From: Lachnospiraceae bacterium
Lineage (GTDB): Bacteria; Bacillota; Clostridia; Lachnospirales; Lachnospiraceae
Direction: 5' to 3'
DNA length: 35,924 nucleotides
Assembly: GCA_015057665.1 (NCBI GenBank)
Contig: SVDY01000006.1
Location: 1-35,924 of the forward strand
Positions 25,112-34,103 of the stretch are shown here, one piece after another. The notes beneath the pieces were generated by a model that saw nothing but the letters and a program-made list of their open reading frames with translations, ran no database searches and had not been told where the DNA came from. A program made the translations under genes and the position numbers. Numbering within the stretch: position 1 is the stretch's first letter; each line of letters starts with the position of its first letter.

Positions 25112-25939
25112 TTATATCAACACCTTAGACAAAAAGTCCTGCAGTCTAGGATCCTTAGGATTATTAAAAAACTCCTGAGGATTATTCTCTTCCTTAATGA
25201 CACCCTCATCAATGAAAATGACACGATTAGCAACTTCCTTGGCAAATCCCATCTCGTGTGTTACAACAACCATGGTCATGCCTTCTTTTGCCAGCTGTTT
25301 CATAAGGTCAAGTACCTCTCCTACCATCTCAGGGTCGAGAGCGGATGTTGGTTCGTCAAAGAGGATCACATCCGGATTCATGGCAAGGGAGCGGATGATG
25401 GCGATACGCTGTTTCTGACCGCCGGATAAAGTAGATGGATAAGCTTCTGCTTTGTCTTCTAAGCCGATACGCTTAAGAAGCTCTAATGCATGTTCCTTTT
25501 CTTCCGCCTGAATCTGGGCAGCTGTCTGTGTAATTGGAATCATTTCTACTTTTTCTTTGCGGAAGGTATTTAAAAACTTGTTCACCACATTTGCTCGTTT
25601 TGCTTTCTTTAAATCCTTGCATCGGAGGTATGCAGGTGCCATCATTACGTTCTGGAGAACGTTTTTGTTGTTAAAAAGATTGAAATGCTGGAATACCATT
25701 CCCATCTTACGACGGTGAAGGTTAATGTCAACATTCATGTCTACGATATCTTCGCCGCCAAAGATAATGCTGCCACCTGTTGGGTCTTCCATACAGTTTA
25801 AACAGCGTAAAAATGTACTCTTACCGGAACCGGATGGTCCGATGATGGCTACGATATCGCCTTTGTTAATGGTAAGGTCGATGCCCTTAAGAACTTCCAC
25901 GTCACCAAAGCTTTTCTGAAGATTAATTACGTCTATCAC
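25112..25939 (-). CDS. Polar amino-acid ABC transporter ATPase (GlnQ-like)
   Basis: 275 residues. Walker A is [15 protein letters not shown] near 34, signature [11 protein letters not shown] near 168, Walker [21 protein letters not shown] near 190, His switch [13 protein letters not shown] near 223. Family members are about 240 residues; here about 30 extra residues ([20 protein letters not shown] region, near 112-145) sit between the Q-loop and the signature. The insert keeps frame and ends normally, so it is a real insertion, not an error. The gene overlaps the permease gene by 17 bp. Likely imports a polar amino acid or opine at the inner membrane. Confidence 0.85.
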   Translation of the reverse strand: MIDVINLQKSFGDVEVLKGIDLTINKGDIVAIIGPSGSGKSTFLRCLNCMEDPTGGSIIFGGEDIVDMNVDINLHRRKMGMVFQHFNLFNNKNVLQNVMMAPAYLRCKDLKKAKRANVVNKFLNTFRKEKVEMIPITQTAAQIQAEEKEHALELLKRIGLEDKAEAYPSTLSGGQKQRIAIIRSLAMNPDVILFDEPTSALDPEMVGEVLDLMKQLAKEGMTMVVVTHEMGFAKEVANRVIFIDEGVIKEENNPQEFFNNPKDPRLQDFLSKVLI

Positions 25940-26633
25940 TCTTTTGCAGGCTCCTTTCCATTATTTTAATTAAGAGGGAGATAATCAGTACGAGTGCAAT
26001 ATAGATGAGAGCCATAACAAGGTATGGAACCATGAACTCGTAACTGTTGCTTCCGATATAGTTAAATGCCATATAAAGGTCGGCTGCACCTACGAAACTT
26101 ACTACGGAAGTTTCTTTAATGAGGGCGATAAATTCGTTACCCATAGTAGGAAGAATATTCTTCACTGCCTGAGGGATGACGATTTTCATCATAGTTGTGC
26201 CAAAGCTTAAACCAACGGCACGTCCAGCTTCCATCTGACCCGGGTCAACAGACTGGATACCGCCACGCATTACTTCGGAAATGTAGGCACCGCTGTTCAA
26301 ACCGAATACAAGAATGGATACTTCTACACCTGTGATGTTCCATCCCATGAGAGGGAAGAGTACATAGTAAAATACAAGAAGCTGTACTACAATTGGCGTA
26401 CCACGGAATAATGCAACGTAGAAGTTACAGATGGCATTTAATACTTTTGGTAATGTTTTATATTTTGGGAGGACTTTGACTGTGGCAATCAGGGTACCGA
26501 TAATGATACCGATGATAAGACCCGTACAAGCAATTAGAAGGGTATTTTCCAACCCTTCTAATACTTTCACATAGCCATTCTGTTCCCAAAATATCTCAAT
26601 AAATTTCGCTATTTTCAGTTCAAAATTTCCCAT
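25923..26633 (-). CDS. Polar amino-acid ABC transporter permease (HisM/GlnP-like)
   Basis: 236 residues with about five membrane helices. The EAA-type loop [28 protein letters not shown] near 130-157 docks to the ATPase. [20 protein letters not shown] near 28 and [17 protein letters not shown] near 71 are typical of the His/Glu/Gln/Arg/opine family. It lies between the binding protein gene (31 bp upstream) and the ATPase gene (overlapping). It forms the membrane channel, probably as a homodimer since only one permease is present. Confidence 0.9.
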   Translation of the reverse strand: MGNFELKIAKFIEIFWEQNGYVKVLEGLENTLLIACTGLIIGIIIGTLIATVKVLPKYKTLPKVLNAICNFYVALFRGTPIVVQLLVFYYVLFPLMGWNITGVEVSILVFGLNSGAYISEVMRGGIQSVDPGQMEAGRAVGLSFGTTMMKIVIPQAVKNILPTMGNEFIALIKETSVVSFVGAADLYMAFNYIGSNSYEFMVPYLVMALIYIALVLIISLLIKIMERSLQKSDRRN

Positions 26634-26664
26634 GTTTTCACTTTCTAATTATCTGTCTTGCAAC

Positions 26665-27534
26665 TTATCTCATTGCGTTGATAGCTGTACTGATTGCATC
26701 TGCTGGAGCTGCATCGATGATAACGTATTTGATGTTACCGTTTAACATATCCTGCATTGCAAGGGAACCGTTCTTGTATGTCTGGCATGTTGCTGGAAGT
26801 CCGTCGAATCCCCAGTCTGCATCGCCTTCTACGTAGAACTGGCCTGTTGTACCCTGCTGAACACCAATCTTGTCAGCATCTGTCATTTCGTTAAGGATTG
26901 CTACTACAGCGTCTGCATCTGCACATCCGTCAAATGCTGTCTCTGTGCTAGGTACTACTAACTTCTGGGAAGCTTCATAGTAAGATTCAGAGAATGTTAC
27001 ATATTCTTTTCTTTCTTCGTTGATTGTAAGACCTGCCATAGCGATGTCACATTTCTGCTGTCCTACAGAGAGACATACAGCATCGAAGTCCATGTTCTGG
27101 ATTACAAGTTCCATACCAAGTTCTTCTGCAAGTAAAGCTGCGATTTCCATGTCGATACCAAGGTATTTGTCACCTTCTGTATATTCGAATGGTTCGAAAG
27201 CTGCATTTGTTGCAACTACAAGCTGATCTTTGGATTCATCAAGTTCTGCGGATGTAACAGGTGTTTTTTCACCATCACCGAAGTATTTGTCACAGATTGC
27301 TTCTAATGTACCATCTGTTTTGATCTTGCCGATGAATGTGTTTACTTTTTCTAAAAGTTCAGGCTGTGTTTTGTCTACACCGAATGCATATAATTCGCTT
27401 GTAAGGTCGATGTCGATTACTTTTGCTGTTACAGATTCTTTGCTGTCATCTGCTGGAGCGTCAGCGTTGCCGCCACATGCAGCCATGGACATGCAGAGTA
27501 ACATAGCTAATAATAATGCTGCTAATTTTTTCAT
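26665..27534 (-). CDS. Amino-acid-binding lipoprotein, apparently circularly permuted
   Basis: 289 residues from the ATG at 27534, chosen because GGAGG lies 8 bases before it and a lipoprotein signal with Cys20 in the MSMAAC lipobox follows; the open frame starts 18 codons earlier. The mature chain opens with LTSELYAFGVDKTQPELLEKVNTFIGKIKTDGTLEAICDKYFG (39-86), normally the last 45 residues of family-3 solute-binding proteins. The usual first part starts only at LVVATNAAFEPFEY (105-118), and the chain stops after YVIIDAAPADAISTAINAMR, where the normal C-terminal piece should begin. That is a circular permutation. First gene of the transporter unit; it catches the substrate at the outer face. 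Confidence 0.88.
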   Translation of the reverse strand: MKKLAALLLAMLLCMSMAACGGNADAPADDSKESVTAKVIDIDLTSELYAFGVDKTQPELLEKVNTFIGKIKTDGTLEAICDKYFGDGEKTPVTSAELDESKDQLVVATNAAFEPFEYTEGDKYLGIDMEIAALLAEELGMELVIQNMDFDAVCLSVGQQKCDIAMAGLTINEERKEYVTFSESYYEASQKLVVPSTETAFDGCADADAVVAILNEMTDADKIGVQQGTTGQFYVEGDADWGFDGLPATCQTYKNGSLAMQDMLNGNIKYVIIDAAPADAISTAINAMR

Positions 27535-27595
27535 AATCATATCCTCCATGTTTAATTTTTTCTTTCTTATGAATAAAAATTCATGCATGGAGTCT

Positions 27596-27623
27596 ATTCT
27601 ACTCTTTTTATAAGAAAAGTCAA
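27596..27623 (-). promoter_or_regulatory. Promoter of the amino-acid transporter operon
   Basis: On the minus strand -35 TTGACT (27618-27623) and -10 TAGAAT (27596-27601) are 16 bp apart, 62 bp upstream of the chosen ATG. Nothing like a palindromic operator is evident next to it. Confidence 0.65.
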
Positions 27624-27735
27624 TAGGTTATCTCTATAAAAATGACAAAATCATCGCATAAATCTGTGAATATATTCATTTCTTTATGCATAATTGTATC
27701 ATGTAATTTATCCTGATTTTACCATAAAGAAAAAA

Positions 27736-27759
27736 GGACCTGCAGTTACCTGCAGGTCC
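27736..27759 (-). terminator. Terminator of the dehydrogenase gene
   Basis: GGACCTGCAG (27736-27745), loop TTAC, CTGCAGGTCC (27750-27759): a perfect 10-bp GC-rich stem, followed on the minus strand by TTTTTTCTTT. It lies 38 bp after the stop at 27798. Confidence 0.9.
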
Positions 27760-27797
27760 CAAAATTATAATGTAATTATGATGCTGTTCTATGGAGA

Positions 27798-28919
27798 TTA
27801 TTCCATAACGATGGCAATCTTAACACCTTCAAGGGAGATGTTCTTTTCCATAGCGTCAACGTATTCTTCTAATTTGTAGTGATGTGTAACGAGTTTTTCT
27901 ACTGGGATACCCATTTCTTTTGCTTTCTTAATGAAGCCAAGTGTTTCGATGTATTCGTTTGCACTATATACCCAAGAACCAACTAAGTTGATTTCTTTGT
28001 TGCAAAGGTCGAAGTGAGGGTTCATTGTACATTCACCAGCGTTTACGAAGAAACCGAGTTCACAGTATCCACCGCCACGACGGATATATTTGTAAGCGTC
28101 AGCTGCAGCTGCAGGAACACCTGTACACTGGAATACGAAGTCTGCTCCAAATCCGCCTGTTAATTCTTTAACTTTAGCTACTCTTTCTTCGATTGTAGGA
28201 AGTTCTTTGAAGTTGATAACTGCTGTAGCGCCCATTTCTTTAGCGAGGTTGAGACGTTTTTCTACGCCGTCAACAGCGATGATGTTAACTACGCCAGCTG
28301 CTTTAAGAACTGCAATCTGGGAAAGACCGATAGGTCCACAGCCCTGTACTAATACTGTAGAGCCAAAGTTAATGATATTTAAGGATTTTGCACGATTCCA
28401 AGAGTGTACTGTTACACACAATGGTTCGATGAGCATTCTTTCGTCAACGGACATACCGTTTACTACGAAGATAGATGAGTTCTTACGAACTAAGATATAT
28501 TCTGCGAACCATCCGTTGAAGTGTACATCATCTTCATTGATGAGGCCGTATACGCCAAGGTTTTCGCAAAGGTTAGGAAGTTCTGGATAACGACGGCAGT
28601 AATCGCAGTGTCCGCAAAGAAGAACGGAAGTAACAATCTTGTCACCAACTTTGATAGGGTCGCCCTTTGTATCTACAGTAACGCCTTCGCCGATAGCTAC
28701 AACTTCACCAGTTCCTTCATGTCCAAGAACTACTGGAGCCATTCCGAATGGATCATAACGGTATTCATGAACGTCTGTACCACAGATACCAGCGCCTTCT
28801 ACTTTAACGAGGATTTCGCCTGGGCCTGGAGTTGGGATTTCGTGTTCTCTGAATTCAACGATTGCTTCGCCAGTTACGTTTTTAGGCTGTACTAAATAAG
28901 CCAGTTTTGCTGTTGCCAT
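27798..28919 (-). CDS. Zinc-dependent alcohol/polyol dehydrogenase
   Basis: 373 residues of the medium-chain dehydrogenase family. Catalytic zinc ligands are Cys in GAGICGTDVHEY near 45 and the His-Glu pair in LGHEGTGEVV near 67. The structural zinc lobe is CGHCDYCRRYPELPNLCE near 101-118. The NAD fold has VLVQGCGPIGLSQIAVLKAAG near 180, with IIAVDGVEKRL next; the Asp favours NAD over NADP. It fits the sorbitol/butanediol/threonine dehydrogenase subgroup, but the substrate is not certain. I chose the ATG at 28919 because AAGGAG lies upstream; a frame open seven codons earlier lacks a ribosome site. Single-gene unit. Confidence 0.85.
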   Translation of the reverse strand: MATAKLAYLVQPKNVTGEAIVEFREHEIPTPGPGEILVKVEGAGICGTDVHEYRYDPFGMAPVVLGHEGTGEVVAIGEGVTVDTKGDPIKVGDKIVTSVLLCGHCDYCRRYPELPNLCENLGVYGLINEDDVHFNGWFAEYILVRKNSSIFVVNGMSVDERMLIEPLCVTVHSWNRAKSLNIINFGSTVLVQGCGPIGLSQIAVLKAAGVVNIIAVDGVEKRLNLAKEMGATAVINFKELPTIEERVAKVKELTGGFGADFVFQCTGVPAAAADAYKYIRRGGGYCELGFFVNAGECTMNPHFDLCNKEINLVGSWVYSANEYIETLGFIKKAKEMGIPVEKLVTHHYKLEEYVDAMEKNISLEGVKIAIVME

Positions 28920-28981
28920 AATACATGCACTCCTTTTCATGATAAAAAATAGGTTGTTTCACGGTCCAATTACCTTTTATC

Positions 28982-29010
28982 ATATTATCATATTGCCACA
29001 TTATTGTCAA
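28982..29010 (-). promoter_or_regulatory. Promoter of the dehydrogenase gene
   Basis: On the minus strand -35 TTGACA (29005-29010, perfect) and -10 TAATAT (28982-28987) are 17 bp apart, 63 bp before the chosen ATG. A TTGTACAA palindrome stands just upstream of the -35 box and could be an operator. Confidence 0.65.
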
Positions 29011-29187
29011 TATTGTACAAAACTTGCTACTTACAAACCAACAAATTATACATTTTTATTAATATACATTTAAGTATGTCATAAAATTATCATACAACAA
29101 AATAGTGCACCTTTTCTTTGACAGATTCAAGTGCACTAAATGATTCATTCACAATGACTGGTGTGACTTATGGATTTATCCTTTCAA

Positions 29188-29547
29188 TTATTCGATGGTA
29201 ATATCGCTTTCCTCAATTACTTCCGCCTCTGCCACATTTCCGTCATCTTCTTTTAACTGGCGGAGTTCTTCCTGCGCTTCTGCAATCACATCATAGTGGG
29301 CTTTCGCACTGTTACAGTAACCAAGTACTTCCGGTGCCACCTCATCCCCGGATGCAAAGCGCAGATAATAATATTCTCCGATTTTTTTAAGATCATCCTG
29401 GACTGCATGTCTTTCAGACGCAATCTTCGCATTCAATTTTCCTGTTTCAATTGCATCTTCCGCTTTATCTCCCACTTTCTTTGCAACTTCTGTTGTCTTG
29501 TCGCTTACTTTTTTTGCCACATCACTTAATTTGTCTAAAAATGCCAT
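29188..29547 (-). CDS. Small amphipathic helical protein
   Basis: 119 residues. The first half is a Lys/Glu-rich amphipathic helix with LSDVAKKVSDKTTEVAKKVGDKAEDAIETGKLNAKI, an 11-residue-type repeat that recalls stress or lipid-associated helices. The second half (HAVQDDLKKIGEYYYLRFASGDE) matches the small Lachnospiraceae proteins that often end in a zinc ribbon, but no cysteine pair follows here. No membrane segment or signal. AAGGAGG precedes the ATG. Role unknown; stands just before the tRNA gene. Confidence 0.7.
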   Translation of the reverse strand: MAFLDKLSDVAKKVSDKTTEVAKKVGDKAEDAIETGKLNAKIASERHAVQDDLKKIGEYYYLRFASGDEVAPEVLGYCNSAKAHYDVIAEAQEELRQLKEDDGNVAEAEVIEESDITIE

Positions 29548-29721
29548 AGTTATCTCCTCCTTATAAATATACGGCAGCTTTCAAGTTTCACTCACCATTT
29601 ATTTCTATAGTTATATCTTAGATGTCATCTTAACTTAAGTCAACCTAACATTTCTTACGAATTTTGTCGTGAATTTTCCCTTGCCAAACACTTTAGTTTA
29701 TTGTAAAATATTATCTTACAT

Positions 29722-29794
29722 GGACCAATAGCTCAGCGGATAGAGCAGTGGTTTCCGGAGCCACGTGTCGGGGGTTCAATTCCCTCTTGGTTCG
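29722..29794 (+). tRNA. tRNA-Arg (anticodon CCG)
   Basis: GGACCAA (29722-29728) pairs with TTGGTTC (29787-29793). The D-arm is GCTC/GAGC. The anticodon stem is GTGGT/GCCAC with loop TTCCGGA, giving anticodon CCG, which reads CGG. The T-arm is GGGGG-TTCAATT-CCCTC with one G-U. No CCA is encoded. Its 3' end is 64 bp from the tyrosine recombinase gene, so it is the likely attachment site. Confidence 0.93.
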
Positions 29795-29857
29795 TATCAT
29801 TTATTTGTCTCAGAGTCTTATTTTACAAGGCTTTGGGACTTTTTTCTTTCTTTAAAC

Positions 29858-31222
29858 TCATACTGTTTGATGGGTACTCTTGGGTACACCGGTTTTGATA
29901 GATACCTTTTCGAACTTATCCAGTATATCCTCTATGTTTCTTTGGTCAAAACAGTAATTTCTCAATGTGGTTTTTTCGCTCTCATGTCCTGCCATTCTTC
30001 TAGCTGTATCAATATTGAAATTTTCAACCCATCTTGAAATGACAGTCTTTCTGATTTTATGATTACCTTTTTGTCTTAGTCCTGCTTTCTTACATACATT
30101 CTGCATATAGGTAAATACCGCCTTGGTAGTCGTCCTTGTTCCGTTCTTGCTATTAAGAAATAAAAAACCATCATCTTCTCTGCCATAAGCTCGATTGATT
30201 TCTTTTACTGTTTCGATAATATCCACAGCTTCTTGGCTCAAGGGAATTACTCGATTGCCTGCCGGAGTCTTTGTTTTATTTTTCACTTTGTATCCCAGAC
30301 TCTTCGTTTTTCCTGTAAGAGAATCAATATCAAAATCTTCGGTTTCCATACGCTGTATATGAATATGACCATTGCGAATATCTGTTTCCTTGATAGCGAC
30401 CAATTCTCCTACTCTCAATCCTAAATGAAAATTCAAAATTATCATATAAGGTGTCGTACATTTCTTATTCTTCTCTACTCGCCTCGTTATTTCATCAAAC
30501 AGAAGCTTTTGTTCTCTTTCTGTAAACACCTCTTCTTCCGGCAATCCTTTTTCTTTCTTCCGATAAATTCTATTGTCGAAATGCACCTTGTCCATAGGAT
30601 TTTTAGTTATAATTGCAATATCTTCATTACTAGCATACTCTAGTCCTTCTTTAAGGATAATTTTCATATTCTGAAACTTTGTTTCTGTCATATCATATTT
30701 CCTTATCATAGTATGACACCATTTATCTAAATACAAAGATGTCATGTTTTTAATAGGCATCTGTGATATTTCTTTACCTTTATAAAAGGTATTCCAATCA
30801 GATTGAATCCTTCGAATATAAGAGGGACTCCCTTTAAGTTTTTTGTAATCTAACCATTCCGGGAAAAGTTCTGTTAAAGTATAATTTTTCTTAGCTGGTA
30901 CTCGCTGTTTATTTTCCGCTTCTTCGTAATAAGCTATAATTTCATTTACAAGGTCTTCATAATTCTTCTTTGCAACTTTTCTCCTGCCTTCGCTTTTGGT
31001 CGAATCTGGTAAATATGTTCTCCATCTTCCGTCCTTTCCCTGCTGTATTTTGTATTTGTGCTTCTGAAATAATCGTTCTCTTTTTTGTTTATTCATACCA
31101 TCTTGCACTTCTTCCGGTTCCATCTTATATTTTTCAAGGAAAAAATGCAACGCATTTACAGCGAATTCTTCTGTAAATGGTACTGTTCCAGTTCCGGCTA
31201 TCTTACTCAATAGCCTCCTCAT
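29858..31222 (-). CDS. Tyrosine recombinase/integrase
   Basis: 454 residues of the phage-integrase family. The first catalytic Arg is in FHLGLRVGELVAI near 270, then HKIRKT gives His388 and Arg391, and GHESEKTTLRNY gives His413 and the nucleophile Tyr423. The N-terminal part has a basic DNA-binding segment (KYKIQQGKDGRWRTYLPD) and a core-binding domain (SPSYIRRIQSDWNTFYKGKE). The true start is uncertain: the listed ATG lies inside an AGGAGG, and an internal ATG near codon 43 is possible. It should insert and excise the element at tRNA-Arg. Confidence 0.9.
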   Translation of the reverse strand: MRRLLSKIAGTGTVPFTEEFAVNALHFFLEKYKMEPEEVQDGMNKQKRERLFQKHKYKIQQGKDGRWRTYLPDSTKSEGRRKVAKKNYEDLVNEIIAYYEEAENKQRVPAKKNYTLTELFPEWLDYKKLKGSPSYIRRIQSDWNTFYKGKEISQMPIKNMTSLYLDKWCHTMIRKYDMTETKFQNMKIILKEGLEYASNEDIAIITKNPMDKVHFDNRIYRKKEKGLPEEEVFTEREQKLLFDEITRRVEKNKKCTTPYMIILNFHLGLRVGELVAIKETDIRNGHIHIQRMETEDFDIDSLTGKTKSLGYKVKNKTKTPAGNRVIPLSQEAVDIIETVKEINRAYGREDDGFLFLNSKNGTRTTTKAVFTYMQNVCKKAGLRQKGNHKIRKTVISRWVENFNIDTARRMAGHESEKTTLRNYCFDQRNIEDILDKFEKVSIKTGVPKSTHQTV

Positions 31223-31429
31223 GTAGTGTTATTATTATTGTTATCATGTTCATGTCTTCCTGTGTGTCGTGGTCTACAATATGCATTAGTATGACATACA
31301 TATTGTGTCATTTTGACATCGCCATCCGCCTCTAAAATCCATAGTTTTATTTGGCTAAAAGGCAGATTGACGATGATTTAAAAAAGTTCATTTTCAGCAC
31401 CTTTTGAACTCATACATCTCCGCATTCAT

Positions 31430-32320
31430 TCAATGGCTGAAAAACTCCAAAGTAGCACGTTTTATCTCGTTGATTGCTCTCTCAACATCTTTCTGCGAGA
31501 AGTACTCAATGCCATACCGCTTCTTATGATTCTCTGCCCGGCTCTTAGCTTTCTCTTTTCCTACTTCCTCAAACCGGGAAAGCAGGTCAATCATCTGAGC
31601 TTTACAAAAGATGCAGTTCTGATACTGGATTAGGAAATCTGTCAGACTGCGAAACTTACATGGATAAGCATTCTTGCCCTCGTTCCATATCTTCTCAAGG
31701 CTATCGTTATAAGCTTTATGAACCTTTGGAATGTTCTTTATCGCCTTGTCCCATCTAGCAAACCACCTGTCTAAAAACTCATAAGCTAAATCCTTATCCT
31801 GCCATCGCTTACTTCTTTCCTCTAAACGGGAATAAGCTTCTGCGTTCCCATCACTTTCCGCTTTCTTATCGTAGTTTTCTAACTCCATGTATTGGTTCTT
31901 AATCGCTACAGATAACTGCTTCTGCGTGAACAGATTTGTAGTACGATATGCATTCTTAAACTTGTATGTAACTGCCATCAGAGAAACGAGATACCTGTTC
32001 AGCTTTGAAAACTTCTCATAGTGTTCTGCGTCATACGAATCAAACCTCATGTCTGCCCTTACTATTGTGTAGTCCTCGATTCCTGCGCCTGCAAGAATAG
32101 TATTGAGTGCTGTATCAAACTCGCTGTAAGTGTAAATCTCACCTATCAGCTTATTTGGATTGATAATACTGGTAGTTGTCGTTCCTTGTTTGGTCTGACT
32201 GTTAGAGATAATGCAGTCTGCTACTTCTTCCATAATATCCTCTACAATACCTTCGCTTTTTACAGCTAATGTATGGATACTTCCTGTCAGATTATACTGT
32301 TCAAGTTTATGCGGATTCAT
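31430..32320 (-). CDS. Uncharacterised element protein (possible replication initiator)
   Basis: 296 residues, basic, cytoplasmic. DYTIVRADMRFDSYDAEHYEKFSKLNRYLVSLMAVTYKFKNAYRT and IKNQYMELENYDKK (near 140) recall the RxDxRFD...ENYDK pattern of some filamentous-phage and rolling-circle replication proteins, but I cannot show a HUH motif, so this is weak. The C-terminus is helical with a Cys pair (CIFCKAQ). It overlaps the HNH-like gene by 14 bp and stands between that gene and the integrase, so it is part of the element backbone. Confidence 0.6.
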   Translation of the reverse strand: MNPHKLEQYNLTGSIHTLAVKSEGIVEDIMEEVADCIISNSQTKQGTTTTSIINPNKLIGEIYTYSEFDTALNTILAGAGIEDYTIVRADMRFDSYDAEHYEKFSKLNRYLVSLMAVTYKFKNAYRTTNLFTQKQLSVAIKNQYMELENYDKKAESDGNAEAYSRLEERSKRWQDKDLAYEFLDRWFARWDKAIKNIPKVHKAYNDSLEKIWNEGKNAYPCKFRSLTDFLIQYQNCIFCKAQMIDLLSRFEEVGKEKAKSRAENHKKRYGIEYFSQKDVERAINEIKRATLEFFSH

Positions 32321-32993
32321 TGTAATCCCATTCCTCTACAGTAAAGGTAGCAGTCCTTTGGATTTCAAAGCTCCTCTGAAAAAGTTGCAACAACTCCTCA
32401 GAAGTAATCTTTTCAATGCCACATCCTGTTTCTCCTGTTCTAGTATTGGTGCTATACCATACCAATGAAATTCCTTCATCTGGCATTAGTTTAAGCATTT
32501 CATCAATACCTGCCATACGTTTCTCTGGATTCAAACGTCCAGTTGCCTCCATTTTGTCATGAAGTTTTTTAGTCATCTTTAAAAGATTCTCGGGTCTGTT
32601 GCTGATTTCCGGCTGTTCAGGATCGTAAGCAAATTTGTGATGAATATTCTGACAGCTCGTGTCATTCTCACTAAAGTATTCATCTACATCAAAGTATTCT
32701 GCTATCAGTATATGAACATAGTGATTCTTCCTTTTGCCGTTAATACTTAGTGCTACATATTCTTTATCTCCATTGCCTCCTCTTTTAGGACTTGCTTTAC
32801 TTCTCTGCCGTTTACCCATGATATGTGGTTTTTCATTTTTAACGGAGATAACCCTTCCCCTGCTAGTAATAAAATAAGCCGGAGAATGTCTACCCATCTG
32901 AATGGCTGTCTCTCCTGCTTCCAGTACCTGGTCTTTTACATGGTCGAATCTTTCCATGTACTCCTGTGCGGTCAGTCCTTCTTTGCTTCTCAA
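32307..32993 (-). CDS. HNH/NUMOD-like DNA-binding or nuclease protein
   Basis: 228 residues. The N-terminal part has YFITSRGRVISVKNEKPHIMG then YVALSINGKRKNHYVHILIAEYF, resembling the NUMOD4-HNH arrangement of phage and intron endonucleases, and HHKFAYDPEQPEISNRPENLLKMTKKLHDKM near 115-150 resembles the HNH His-x-Asn-rich core. The first codon on the frame is TTG without a strong ribosome site, while ATG codon 13 has AGGAG too close, so the start is uncertain. It follows the excisionase-like gene by a few bases. Substrate or target unknown. Confidence 0.55.
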   Translation of the reverse strand: MRSKEGLTAQEYMERFDHVKDQVLEAGETAIQMGRHSPAYFITSRGRVISVKNEKPHIMGKRQRSKASPKRGGNGDKEYVALSINGKRKNHYVHILIAEYFDVDEYFSENDTSCQNIHHKFAYDPEQPEISNRPENLLKMTKKLHDKMEATGRLNPEKRMAGIDEMLKLMPDEGISLVWYSTNTRTGETGCGIEKITSEELLQLFQRSFEIQRTATFTVEEWDYNESA

Positions 32994-32998
32994 GTAAA

Positions 32999-33202
32999 TC
33001 AGCCTGCCTGCTTCTTTCCGTAAGTAATCTCCACTGTTTTGTAGCGGTTATCCGTAAACCACTGTTTTAAATCATCTTCTAAAAAGCGGTACTCTTTGCC
33101 GATGCGAATAAACGGAATCTGATTATTCGCAACCAATGTTCTTAGTTTTTTATCGTGAATCTGAAATAACTCAGTCACTTCATCGAATGTATAAAATCGC
33201 AT
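32999..33202 (-). CDS. Excisionase-family helix-turn-helix protein
   Basis: 67 residues: FYTFDEVTELFQIHDKKLRTLVANNQIPFIRIGKEYRFLEDDLKQWF is the MerR-type helix-turn-helix plus wing of the excisionase/HTH_17 family, ending in a basic tail. Such small proteins act as Xis with a tyrosine recombinase or as regulators of element replication. AGGAAG precedes the ATG. It heads the minus-strand run of element genes that ends with the integrase. Confidence 0.85.
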   Translation of the reverse strand: MRFYTFDEVTELFQIHDKKLRTLVANNQIPFIRIGKEYRFLEDDLKQWFTDNRYKTVEITYGKKQAG

Positions 33203-33328
33203 AGATTATCTTCCTTTCTGTAAATTATTGTTTACTGTTACTTTCTGTCGTTACTAATCAAGTCATGGAACGCCTTCTTTCTTCTTGTATTTGGCTAGAA
33301 CTGAATTTTCAGAGTCAAGCCTCTATTT

Positions 33329-33700
33329 TCTTCCTAAATGATGCGATGCGTAAAATCTTAAAATCCTTTATTTTATTGGGATTTTGAGATTTTGAAAAAT
33401 GAAAAACGCGACTTTTTGAGTCGATTTTTGTAGAAAATGGATGCTGCCGTCAAAATCTTTCTTCCTAAATGAGTCATATCGTGGTCTTTCAAATTTCCCA
33501 GAATCATTGAGAATTTTAAACCTCAAACTTTAAAAAGTGCGGAAAAAAAGTTCTTTTTTTGTAGATACAGACACCTGAGGTCTATTTTCTTCCTAAATCG
33601 TGATTATCGACATGTCTAAAAACCCTTTGTTTTATTGGGATTTTGAGACTTTGAAAAATGAAAAACGCGACTTTTGGGGTCGATTTTTGCAACTGGGATA
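33329..33700. repeat. Three tandem units of about 130 bp
   Basis: TCTTCCTAAAT occurs at 33329, 33460 and 33588, spaced 131 and 128 bp. Units 1 and 3 are close along about 100 bp: both contain TTTATTGGGATTTTGAGA and then AAAAACGCGACTTTT, followed by a GTCGATTTTTG that pairs with the CGAC. Unit 2 is more diverged but ends in a similar hairpin and T-run. The block lies upstream of the excisionase gene and before DnaA boxes. Possible iterons of a replication origin, or small RNAs with terminators. Confidence 0.7.
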
Positions 33701-33852
33701 TGGCATTTGCATCCTCTGACAAACCATCGTACAAAGCTTTGTTCTATCTGCACTATAACATGTAGTCCGCAAAAAATCAAGAACTTTTTGTGCAATTATA
33801 CCATTCGTATAAAGTAATCTTTTAAAACTTTTGTGTAGATGTCACAAAAGTC

Positions 33853-34103
33853 TTCGCATAATCCACGTTATGCGAAAACTTAATGATTCAATACAGCCCA
33901 AATCATTGTGGATAAACATGTGGAAAACTTGTTGATAGATTGATGAATGGACAGATTTGTCCGGACAAAAACATAAAATCAGAATGGACAGATTTGTCCA
34001 GTTTTCTAGAAGAACATAAATATATTAATTATTAACATAATTAATATATAGAAGAAAGAGATATATTATATATAGTTGTAGAGAGACTTTGAATTGTGGA
34101 TAA
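33853..34103. other. Origin-like region: DnaA boxes, palindromes, AT-rich segment
   Basis: Two perfect DnaA boxes (TTATCCACA on the minus strand) at 33907-33915 and 34095-34103, with a TTTTCCACA near-match at 33919-33927. TTCGCATAA/TTATGCGAA mirror each other at 33853-33876. GGACAGATTTGTCC occurs twice, 33949-33962 and 33986-33999, 37 bp apart. A perfect 12-bp AT palindrome stands at 34021-34048 inside an AT-only stretch up to about 34075. No gene is seen between 33203 and 34274. This fits a replication origin of the element; a transfer origin is another reading. Confidence 0.6.
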
